Part shown: positions 6,999 to 11,833 of the stretch, piece after piece
How positions within the stretch are numbered: position 1 is the stretch's first letter
Layout of the letters: the number at the start of each line of letters is the position of its first letter
Assembly: GCA_050011095.1 (NCBI GenBank)
Contig: JBEKJU010000090.1
Span: 1 to 11,833 of the forward strand
Source of the DNA: JBEKJU01 sp050011095
GTDB taxonomy: Bacteria > Desulfobacterota > Syntrophorhabdia > Syntrophorhabdales > WCHB1-27
Direction: 5' to 3'
DNA: 11,833 bases
Translations under genes and position numbers: made by a program
The notes under the pieces: generated by a model
Told to the model about the DNA's origin: nothing
The model's database searches: none
Seen by the model: the letters and a program-made list of their open reading frames with translations, nothing else

Positions 6999-7820
6999 AT
7001 GGTCTCTGTTATCATCACCACTTACAACAGGCGGCGCTTCCTTGAGGAGGCCCTCGCCTCCGTGCTGCGCCAGGACTACAAAGACAGGGAGGTCATCGTG
7101 GTAGACGACGGCTCCACGGACGACTCGGCCGAGGTCGTCCGTGGCCTTCCCGTCAGGTACGAATGGAAGGAGAACGGCGGCGTCAGCTCGGCCCGCAACC
7201 ACGGCATCCGCCGTGCAGAGGGGGATTATCTCGCGTTTCTCGATGTCGATGACCTGTGGAAGAGGGAGAAGCTCTCGATTCAGATGGCGGCAATGGAGGC
7301 TGGGGGCTACGGGATAAGTTATACGGACGAGATATGGCTCAGAAACGGCCGGAGGCTCAACCAGAAGATGAGACATTGCAAGTACTCGGGGTTCATCTAC
7401 GACCGGTGTCTTCCCCTATGCATCATAAGCCCTTCCTCGGCGGTGTTCAAGAGGGAGGTCTTTAATGAGGTCGGTTTCTTTGACGAATCCCTGCCCGTCT
7501 GCGAAGACTACGACATGTGGCTCCGCATCTGCAGCCGCTACCCGGTCCTCTTCATCCCGCGGCCCCTCATCGTGAAAAGGGGCGGCCACGCGGACCAGCT
7601 GTCGAGACGCTACGATGTCATGGACAGGTTCCGCATCCGGAGCCTTGTGAAGATGCTGGAATCAGAGGCCCTGAGCGAGGCCTTGCGGGGCGCAACCGTC
7701 GCGGAGCTGCGGCGAAAGTGTGCGATCGTGGCGCGGGGCGCCGGGAAGAGGGGGAAACCGGAAGAGGCCCGTCGCTACCTCCTACTTTCCGAAAAATTCG
7801 CCGGCCGGGTGATCGCGTAA
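6999..7820 (+). CDS. Family 2 glycosyltransferase (GT-A fold)
   Basis: This 273-residue enzyme begins MVSVIITTYNRRRFLEEAL, the standard opening of GT2 transferases. VVDDGSTD (34-41) binds the nucleotide sugar. LDVDDLW (81-87) carries the DxD metal-binding motif. FFDESLPVCEDYDMWLRI (160-177) holds the ED acceptor/catalytic-base motif. A KRGGHADQLSRRY segment follows near 193-205. No membrane helix is visible, so it is a cytoplasmic or peripheral enzyme, probably adding a sugar to a surface polysaccharide, lipid or protein. Donor and acceptor cannot be told. It stands alone behind the tRNA terminator, without a visible glycan cluster. Its upstream region has an imperfectly placed AAGGT (6981-6985) inside a short hairpin (GGACCT 6961-6966 with AGGTCC 6982-6987), so initiation may be weak or controlled. 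Its 3' end overlaps the convergent IclR gene by 39 bases. Confidence 0.9.
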   Translation: MVSVIITTYNRRRFLEEALASVLRQDYKDREVIVVDDGSTDDSAEVVRGLPVRYEWKENGGVSSARNHGIRRAEGDYLAFLDVDDLWKREKLSIQMAAMEAGGYGISYTDEIWLRNGRRLNQKMRHCKYSGFIYDRCLPLCIISPSSAVFKREVFNEVGFFDESLPVCEDYDMWLRICSRYPVLFIPRPLIVKRGGHADQLSRRYDVMDRFRIRSLVKMLESEALSEALRGATVAELRRKCAIVARGAGKRGKPEEARRYLLLSEKFAGRVIA

Positions 7821-8615
7821 GCCTGAGATGCCGTTCCTCGCGCTTTGCGGGCGCTTTGCGGGAAAGAACGGTGAAAGACGGATACTGATCTGTTCGGCCG
7901 CTGCCTTCACGTGACTGATCACCACGGGCAGCTCGTCGTCGCTCATGGAGTTCGTGAAGCCCACGACCCAGAGGCCGGCAACGACAAAATGGCCTGAATA
8001 TATGAGGGCGCCCACGGCCCGTATGCCCTTCATGTATTCCTCAACGTCCACGGCGTACCCCTGGGCCCGCGTCCGCTCGATCTCCTCGAGGAAGACCTCC
8101 ACGTCAACGATGCTGTTCTCCGTATACCTGCGGAGCCCCTTCTGCGAGAGGAGTTCCACCACCTCCCTATCGCTCAGCGCCGAAAGGAAGATCTTGCCCG
8201 CCACACCGGCGACCAGAGACATGCGGGCCCCCACGGACGATGATATCTTGAACTCCTTTTGCGGTTCCAGCACGTCGAGGACCTTTATGTTCTCGTCCTC
8301 CCTGATGCCCAGGAATACGGTCTCGTTCACGGCCTCCTGGAGGCGCTCCAGGTACGGCCGGGCAGTCATGGCGACATCGGTCGTCCGGAGGATTTTTTTC
8401 GAAAGCTCAAAGAGCGTGCTCCCCGTGCTATACTTCTTGCTCGAGGGGTCCTTCACGAAAAAGCCCTCTTCCTCGAGTGATTTCAGTATGCCGAACGTCG
8501 TGCTCTTGCTGATCGTGAGGGACCTGGCGATGTCCGTCACGCCGAGAGGCTTGTTCTCCCTGACGATGAGCTTGATGACCTCGACTGCCTTCTTTAGTAT
8601 GGGTGCATTATACAT
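7782..8615 (-). CDS. IclR-family transcriptional regulator
   Basis: This 277-residue regulator has an N-terminal winged helix-turn-helix (about 5-66, with LGVTDIARSL and SKSTTFGILKSLEEEGFF as recognition region). A linker helix follows, then the IclR effector-binding domain (about 80-247, including GARMSLVAGVAGKIFLSAL and DVEEYMKGIRAVGALIYSG). Members act as dimers or tetramers and respond to small carboxylic or aromatic metabolites. The ligand is not predictable here. The ATG at 8615 is short-leadered: the promoter at 8648-8676 predicts transcription from about 8641, and no good Shine-Dalgarno is seen. The gene is divergent from the RACo-like gene, its likely target. The last ~29 residues run past the normal family end and overlap the glycosyltransferase gene on the other strand. 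This tail contains an 11-base tandem duplication, so it may be a recent addition. Confidence 0.92.
   Translation of the reverse strand: MYNAPILKKAVEVIKLIVRENKPLGVTDIARSLTISKSTTFGILKSLEEEGFFVKDPSSKKYSTGSTLFELSKKILRTTDVAMTARPYLERLQEAVNETVFLGIREDENIKVLDVLEPQKEFKISSSVGARMSLVAGVAGKIFLSALSDREVVELLSQKGLRRYTENSIVDVEVFLEEIERTRAQGYAVDVEEYMKGIRAVGALIYSGHFVVAGLWVVGFTNSMSDDELPVVISHVKAAAEQISIRLSPFFPAKRPQSARNGISGLRDHPAGEFFGK
7840..7861. repeat. Perfect 11-base tandem duplication in the IclR tail
   Basis: GCGCTTTGCGG occurs at 7840-7850 and again at 7851-7861 with no mismatch. It lies after the glycosyltransferase stop and within the last codons of the IclR gene (residues about 252-259). Eleven bases is not a multiple of three, so gain or loss of one copy shifts the IclR reading frame. 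Confidence 0.85.
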
Positions 8616-8618
8616 AAA

Positions 8619-8638
8619 TTCACTATAATGAACTATAA
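8619..8638. promoter_or_regulatory. Candidate operator just upstream of the IclR start
   Basis: TTCACTATAATGAA (8619-8632) is an imperfect palindrome, with 6 of 7 pairs complementary. ACTATAA is repeated at 8622-8628 and 8632-8638, ten bases apart, about one helical turn. The site falls just downstream of the predicted IclR transcription start, where bound protein would block its own gene. Use as an operator is an inference. Confidence 0.4.
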
Positions 8639-8647
8639 AGTTAAATT

Positions 8648-8676
8648 ATGATACAGTGTGGCCTCTCCCGTGTCAA
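8648..8676 (-). promoter_or_regulatory. Promoter of the IclR-family gene
   Basis: Read on the minus strand, TTGACA (8676-8671) is followed after 17 bases by TATCAT (8653-8648). That is a perfect -35 and a 5-of-6 -10. Transcription should start near 8641, leaving a leader of about 26 bases. Confidence 0.75.
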
Positions 8677-8695
8677 CAAAATTATGCGTGAGGCC
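8660..8695. promoter_or_regulatory. Spaced inverted repeat between the divergent promoters
   Basis: GGCCTC (8660-8665) and its reverse complement GAGGCC (8690-8695) are 24 bases apart. Centre-to-centre distance is 30 bases, close to three helical turns. They flank the -35 element of the IclR promoter and end six bases before the -35 of the RACo-like gene. A tetrameric regulator could bridge them, but six-base matches can arise by chance in GC-rich DNA. Confidence 0.3.
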
Positions 8696-8701
8696 GAGGG
8701 C

Positions 8702-8729
8702 TTGACAGCATAAGGAAAGGTGATATAAT
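8702..8729 (+). promoter_or_regulatory. Fully consensus promoter of the RACo-like gene
   Basis: TTGACA (8702-8707) and TATAAT (8724-8729) are both perfect, with a 16-base spacer. A TG at 8721-8722 gives an extended -10 (TGATATAAT). This is the strongest promoter in the window. The predicted start near 8736 lies after the in-frame GTG at 8730, so that GTG cannot be the start codon for this transcript. Confidence 0.85.
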
Positions 8730-8735
8730 GTGCCA

Positions 8736-8864
8736 ATACGGTTTAGAATAGTGAACGGAGGTCCGGTTTTTTCCGGGTCTGACGGTCCGTCTTCCTCGGG
8801 TAGACGGGAACTCGTGCCGGAGTTGCCGGAAGAATACGGCTCACGGCTGATGGGGGCTCACACA
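8736..8864 (+). promoter_or_regulatory. Structured 5' leader of the RACo-like gene
   Basis: About 130 bases lie between the predicted transcription start and the ATG at 8865. Stem A pairs 8760-8766 with 8773-8779 around six T. A lower helix, 8755-8759 with 8786-8790, can extend it. A second hairpin, CCGTCT (8787-8792) with AGACGG (8802-8807), uses some of the same bases, so the lower helix and this hairpin exclude each other. A third small hairpin is CCGG (8817-8820) with 8826-8829. GGCTCAC repeats at 8838-8844 and 8855-8861, the second copy overlapping the likely ribosome site. I see no match to a cobalamin, SAM, THF or other riboswitch consensus. Confidence 0.4.
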
Positions 8865-10838
8865 ATGAACCAGTACAGGATCAAATTTCTCCCGAGCGAA
8901 AGGACCTTCCCTGTCGAGGAAAATGAAACGATCCTCGAGGCGGCCATGAGGTCGGGGATACACATCAACGCAAGCTGTGGAGGCAACGGCGCCTGCGGAA
9001 AATGCAGGATAAAGGTGCGGGAGGGAAAAACGCGCTCCCAGCCCCATCCCAAGATACCCCAGTGGGAATACGACGAGGGGGTGCGCCTCGCCTGTATGAC
9101 CCGTCCCCACGGCGATCTGGTCGTCGAGATCCCCTTCGAGTCCCAGGTCGACCGGGCGGCCCTGAGGAGAGGGAGGGAACCTTCCCACATTCTCTCGGCC
9201 CTCGATGTGGACCTCCTCGTAAAGGGATGGTCCGTCGACCCCTCGGTCTTCAAGAAGTATGTCGAGCTATCCCCGCCAACGCCCGATGATAATATGAACG
9301 ACCTTGCCAGACTGACGAGGGAGCTGAAGAAGACACACCGCATGAGCGATGTGTCGGTGGACTTCAGAATGCTGAAGAGGCTGGCCGGCGCGCTGAGGGC
9401 GGCCGATTGGCGCGTCACCGTGACCTCCGCGCTGACGAGGAAGGGGTACACGCTCATAAACGTTGAACCGGGCAACACCGAGGAAGCAAACTATTCTATC
9501 GTCATCGATATAGGGACGACGACGGTCTGCGGCCAACTCCTCGACCTCGCGCGCTGCCAGGTCTACAGCCGCGCGGAAGGTCCGGACAACGGCACCCGTT
9601 TGTGCACCCTCGCCGAGACCGCCGACTACAACGGGCAGATAAGCTACGGCGAGGATGTCATATCGAGGATTGTCTTCGCCCAGAAGGCCGGGGGGCTGAA
9701 GAGGCTCCAGGAGGTCGTCGTCTCAACCATCAACGGCGTCATCCGCGAGCTTCTCGCGATGAGCGGCATCGGGGTGGAGTCGATATCCCATCTCGTCTTC
9801 GCCGGCAATCCCACGATGACCCATCTCGTTCTCGGGCTCGATCCCCGCTACGTCATGTTGAGTCCCTACACCCCGACGGCCAACTTTATCCCCCCCGTCA
9901 GGGCGGTCAGCCTCGGGGTGAATGTCAAGGATCACGTCTTCACGTACATCTTTCCGGGTGTCGCCTCTTACGTGGGCGGGGACATTGTGGCGGGCGTCCT
10001 CGGGTCCGGCATCTTTCAGCGCGAGGAGGTGACGCTCTTTATCGACGTGGGAACGAACGGCGAGATCGTCGTCGGCAACAAGGACTGGCTGACGTGCACC
10101 TCCTGCTCCGCGGGACCCGCCTTTGAAGGGGGAGGGATCAAGTTCGGCATGAGGGCGGGAAGGGGGGCGATCGAGCAGATAAAGATCAATCCATCGACCT
10201 ATGAGCCGATGATCCTGACCATAGGACGGGCAAAACCCTCAGGGCTGTGCGGCTCCGGACTGATAGACGCCGTGGCGGAGCTGTTCGAGGCGGGTGTGAT
10301 CGATCAGGGCGGCAAGTTCAACCGCGACCTTCCGACCCCCAGGGTGAGAGAAGGGGAAAGCGGCTGGGAGTACGTGCTGGGCTACGCGGCCGAGAGCCAG
10401 ATCGGGAGGGACATCGTCCTGACAGAGGCCGACCTCGACAACCTCATACGGGCGAAGGCGGCCATCTATGCAGGCTGCAAGACGCTCCTCGACAGCGTGG
10501 GCCTTCGCTTCGAGCATGTGGAAAGGGTGATCATCGCAGGCGGCTTCGGCCATTCCATAGACCTGGAAAAGGCACAGATAATCGGCCTCCTGCCGGATGT
10601 GGACGTCGATAAGTTCCTTTTCGTCGGCAACGGCTCCCTGCTGGGCGCCCGGCTGCTCTCGTTCTCCCGCGAGCTTTTGAAGGAGACGGAACGGATAGCG
10701 AAGACCATGACGAACATCGAGCTTGCGAATAACCCCTCGTTCATGGACGAGTTCATCGCGGCCCTCTTCATCCCCCATACGAACGAAAGCGCCTTTCCGC
10801 GCGCCAGCGAACAGGTCAGGAATAGACGGGATAAGTAG
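8865..10838 (+). CDS. RACo/RamA-like corrinoid-protein reductive activator (2Fe-2S ferredoxin plus ASKHA ATPase domain)
   Basis: This 657-residue protein belongs to the DUF4445/ASKHA corrinoid-activation family, whose members use ATP to return oxidised Co(II) corrinoid proteins to active Co(I). The N-terminal plant-type ferredoxin has C38, C44, C47 and C77 (C-x5-C-x2-C...C) for a 2Fe-2S cluster. A linker (about 95-205) follows. The actin-like ATPase domain then has DIGTTT (215-220), YGEDVISRI (261-269), GNPTMTH (314-320), DVGTNGE (394-400), the Cys-containing SCSAGPAFEGGGIKFGMRAG (413-432), LCGSGLIDA (461-469) and GGFG (559-562). Unlike methanogen RamA it has no C-terminal 4Fe-4S cysteines. 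The ATG at 8865 is chosen because the ferredoxin fold starts there and GGGGG lies eight bases upstream. An ATG at 8850 is possible, and a GTG at 8730 is ruled out by the promoter. No corrinoid protein or methyltransferase is adjacent. It is probably controlled by the divergent IclR protein. Confidence 0.88.
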   Translation: MNQYRIKFLPSERTFPVEENETILEAAMRSGIHINASCGGNGACGKCRIKVREGKTRSQPHPKIPQWEYDEGVRLACMTRPHGDLVVEIPFESQVDRAALRRGREPSHILSALDVDLLVKGWSVDPSVFKKYVELSPPTPDDNMNDLARLTRELKKTHRMSDVSVDFRMLKRLAGALRAADWRVTVTSALTRKGYTLINVEPGNTEEANYSIVIDIGTTTVCGQLLDLARCQVYSRAEGPDNGTRLCTLAETADYNGQISYGEDVISRIVFAQKAGGLKRLQEVVVSTINGVIRELLAMSGIGVESISHLVFAGNPTMTHLVLGLDPRYVMLSPYTPTANFIPPVRAVSLGVNVKDHVFTYIFPGVASYVGGDIVAGVLGSGIFQREEVTLFIDVGTNGEIVVGNKDWLTCTSCSAGPAFEGGGIKFGMRAGRGAIEQIKINPSTYEPMILTIGRAKPSGLCGSGLIDAVAELFEAGVIDQGGKFNRDLPTPRVREGESGWEYVLGYAAESQIGRDIVLTEADLDNLIRAKAAIYAGCKTLLDSVGLRFEHVERVIIAGGFGHSIDLEKAQIIGLLPDVDVDKFLFVGNGSLLGARLLSFSRELLKETERIAKTMTNIELANNPSFMDEFIAALFIPHTNESAFPRASEQVRNRRDK

Positions 10839-10868
10839 GGGACATATTGACCCTGGAGGAATTCCTCG

Positions 10869-10909
10869 GCCTTTTCCGGAAAACTCTTGCAATTGACGGC
10901 CGGAAAGGC
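10869..10909 (+). other. Hairpin in the gap after the RACo-like gene
   Basis: Positions 10869-10879 pair with 10900-10909, with one bulged T (GCCTTTTCCGG against CCGGAAAGGC). The left arm also overlaps a perfect 12-base palindrome, TTTTCCGGAAAA (10872-10883). No T-run follows the large hairpin, so it is a poor intrinsic terminator. It could attenuate transcription or protect the mRNA end. The flanking gap, 10839-10922, shows no other clear signal. Confidence 0.35.
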
Positions 10910-10922
10910 GTAATATTGGGGC

Positions 10923-11135
10923 GTGCCCAAGAGAGAGAAAAGACAATATTTCCAGGATTCGCTCTTTGACGAGTTCAGGGCGGATACCTGCTACGTCTGC
11001 TGCGGGAAGATTCCCCCGAACAAGGGCGTCTGCGTGGGCCAGGGCCTCTGGCGACACGGTTCATGTAAACCGGGCAGCCGCAAATGGTCGCAGAGCAGGC
11101 ACGCCGCCCGTAGCGCGCAGACACGCCGCTCCTAG
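10923..11135 (+). CDS. Small Cys-rich protein, probable zinc-binding, function unknown
   Basis: This 70-residue protein begins at a GTG (10923), with a weak purine run GGGG just upstream. I do not recognise a named family. Its core has two knuckle-like halves: CYVCC (C23, C26, C27) and, after ten residues, C37 with GLWRHGSC (H45, C48). That spacing suits one structural zinc ion. The N-terminus is charged (MPKREKR) and the C-terminus is Arg/Ser-rich and low in complexity. No signal peptide or membrane helix is visible. Composition is balanced, and the patterned Cys/His favour a real gene over a chance frame. The 3' end, including the stop, lies within an imperfect 18-base tandem repeat, which may have altered the tail. 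It sits behind the RACo-like gene by 84 bases, and a functional link is not shown. Confidence 0.6.
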   Translation: MPKREKRQYFQDSLFDEFRADTCYVCCGKIPPNKGVCVGQGLWRHGSCKPGSRKWSQSRHAARSAQTRRS

Positions 11136-11148
11136 CGCGTCGGGCGGC
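11100..11148. repeat. Tandem direct repeat and inverted repeat at the end of the small Cys-rich gene
   Basis: CACGCCGC...TAGCGCG is present at 11100-11117 and again at 11122-11139, a period of 22 bases with 15 of 18 positions conserved. In addition GCCGCCCG (11103-11110) is the exact inverse of CGGGCGGC (11141-11148), so the block can fold into a long hairpin with a CGCG extension. It lies between two convergent genes and may slow or end transcription, although no T-run follows. Confidence 0.55.
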
Positions 11149-11195
11149 CTTTCGACAGACGGAGCGGGTGGCTTTCCGTGTTCTGCCGGTCGATA

Positions 11196-11720
11196 TTACT
11201 CCCCGTCTCCTCCTTGTCCCCTTCTCTTCCCCCGCTTGTTACGTTCCTGTTTCCGGTCCTCCTTTTGCTGCTCGTATATGTCCTCGACGACGGTGGCCAC
11301 GCGCTCCCGCCACCTCGGGTCGTCCTTATTGAGTTCCACCTCTTCGTAAAAGTCGGATATGCTGTGATCGAGAAGCCTGTAAGGGTTTGATTCCGATTCT
11401 ATGTCATAATAGGTGTGGCGCAGCTCGTGGCGCAACACCCTGATCCTGTCCGCATCGGTGATGGCGCCCCATGCCTCCTTGTCGAGGGTGATAATGTAAT
11501 CGAAGCCCTCTACGGCAACCGCCTCGTCTTTGGTGAGGTGCCTCAGAAGATCATTCGTTTTCATGATGCGGCCGAGAACCACGCGGCCCCCCGACGTGCG
11601 CTTCTTCACGTCAAAGAGCGTGATGATCTTCGCATTCCTGAGCTCGGGGAAATACTTGGCCTCGACCTCATGAAGCATCCTCTGCACCTCTTCCGTCACC
11701 TCTTCATACCTTAGGCCCAT
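11196..11720 (-). CDS. Putative zinc metallopeptidase of the phage-metallopeptidase type
   Basis: This 174-residue protein has the zincin motif HELRH (98-102) within RVLRHELRHTYYDIES, preceded by the strand FDYIITLDKEAW. It is followed by LLDHSISDFYEEVE (117-130), which could supply the third metal ligand (H119 or D123). This layout resembles the small PhageMetallopep domain family, found in phages and also as single chromosomal genes. The tail after about 150 is strongly basic and polar (KQERNKRGKRRGQGGDGE) and may bind nucleic acid or be disordered. The ATG at 11720 is firm: a perfect AAGGAGGT (11735-11728) lies seven bases before it. No signal peptide is present, so it acts in the cytoplasm. 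The substrate is unknown. No other phage gene is seen nearby. Confidence 0.75.
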   Translation of the reverse strand: MGLRYEEVTEEVQRMLHEVEAKYFPELRNAKIITLFDVKKRTSGGRVVLGRIMKTNDLLRHLTKDEAVAVEGFDYIITLDKEAWGAITDADRIRVLRHELRHTYYDIESESNPYRLLDHSISDFYEEVELNKDDPRWRERVATVVEDIYEQQKEDRKQERNKRGKRRGQGGDGE

Positions 11721-11727
11721 GTGCGAA

Positions 11728-11735
11728 ACCTCCTT
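11728..11735 (-). promoter_or_regulatory. Perfect Shine-Dalgarno of the metallopeptidase gene
   Basis: On the minus strand AAGGAGGT is fully complementary to the 16S anti-Shine-Dalgarno and lies seven bases before the ATG at 11720. It fixes the start and implies strong translation. Confidence 0.85.
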
Positions 11736-11762
11736 CCTGCCTCCAACCTGTGTGTGAAAGTC

Positions 11763-11833
11763 TTAAATTGTGCGAACTGCGACGAAAGTCGTTCCAACGG
11801 GCAAGCCTATCACGGCGGGGTGAGGGGAATCAA
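11763..11833 (-). CDS. Possible C-terminal end of an upstream gene (start outside window)
   Basis: On the minus strand a frame stays open from the window edge to a TAA at 11765-11763, giving 22 residues that end VGTTFVAVRTI. The residue mix is protein-like, and the stop lies 42 bases before the metallopeptidase start, as expected for an operon partner. The piece is too short to identify, and an open frame of this length can occur by chance. The same DNA also holds a small CGAC-GAAA-GTCG hairpin (11779-11790). Confidence 0.3.
   Translation of the reverse strand, partial: DSPHPAVIGLPVGTTFVAVRTI

Noticed and set aside
7945..8628. 227-codon plus-strand frame opposite the IclR gene
   Set aside because: It is antisense to a clear IclR protein and rich in Ser/Arg/Thr, typical of a shadow frame.
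8730..8864. N-terminal extension of the RACo-like protein from a GTG at 8730
   Set aside because: The GTG abuts the -10 element of a perfect promoter and lies upstream of the predicted transcript start. The ferredoxin domain begins only after the ATG at 8865.
8736..8864. Cobalamin riboswitch before the corrinoid-activation gene
   Set aside because: The conserved B12-box and the other core blocks of that class are absent, so the leader is reported only as unassigned structure.

Overview
The window is GC-rich, densely packed bacterial chromosome. It most resembles an anaerobic, possibly syntrophic, Desulfobacterota (former Deltaproteobacteria) lineage. This is inferred from gene content: an iron-sulfur Old Yellow Enzyme of the 2,4-dienoyl-CoA reductase type coupled to a 2[4Fe-4S] ferredoxin, a RACo/RamA-like corrinoid-protein reactivator, and a tig-clpP-clpX cluster. 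No species assignment is possible from sequence reading alone.

Layout. Positions 1-156 hold the end of a DHA2-type MFS exporter gene, followed closely by a cytidylate kinase-like gene (174-809). A 461-base gap (810-1270) carries a MITE-like element with nested hairpins (820-1002) and a block of short GC-rich repeats (1012-1142). Next come the flavoenzyme (1271-3202) and its ferredoxin (3199-3390), joined by an ATGA overlap. A near-consensus promoter (3471-3499) drives the protein quality-control operon tig-clpP-clpX (3555-6669), in which both junctions are ATGA overlaps. A separate promoter then serves tRNA-Val(TAC) and tRNA-Asp(GTC), closed by a perfect hairpin terminator (6925-6960). A family 2 glycosyltransferase (6999-7820) converges on, and overlaps by 39 bases, an IclR-family regulator on the minus strand (7782-8615).

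The regulator is divergent from a RACo-like corrinoid activation gene (8865-10838). The space between them holds two convincing back-to-back promoters, candidate operators and a roughly 130-base structured leader. The right end has a small Cys-rich protein (10923-11135), then on the minus strand a PhageMetallopep-like zinc peptidase (11196-11720) and perhaps the tail of another gene (11763-11833).

How the genes work together. Trigger factor, ClpP and ClpX form one folding and degradation module whose translation is probably coupled. The flavoenzyme and ferredoxin probably form one redox unit. The IclR regulator is the obvious candidate controller of the RACo-like gene, whose corrinoid partner and methyltransferase are not in the window. 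No overtly new multi-gene system is evident. The most promising items are the IclR/RACo-like control region with its leader, the variant flavoenzyme-ferredoxin pair, and the small Cys protein beside the lone metallopeptidase.
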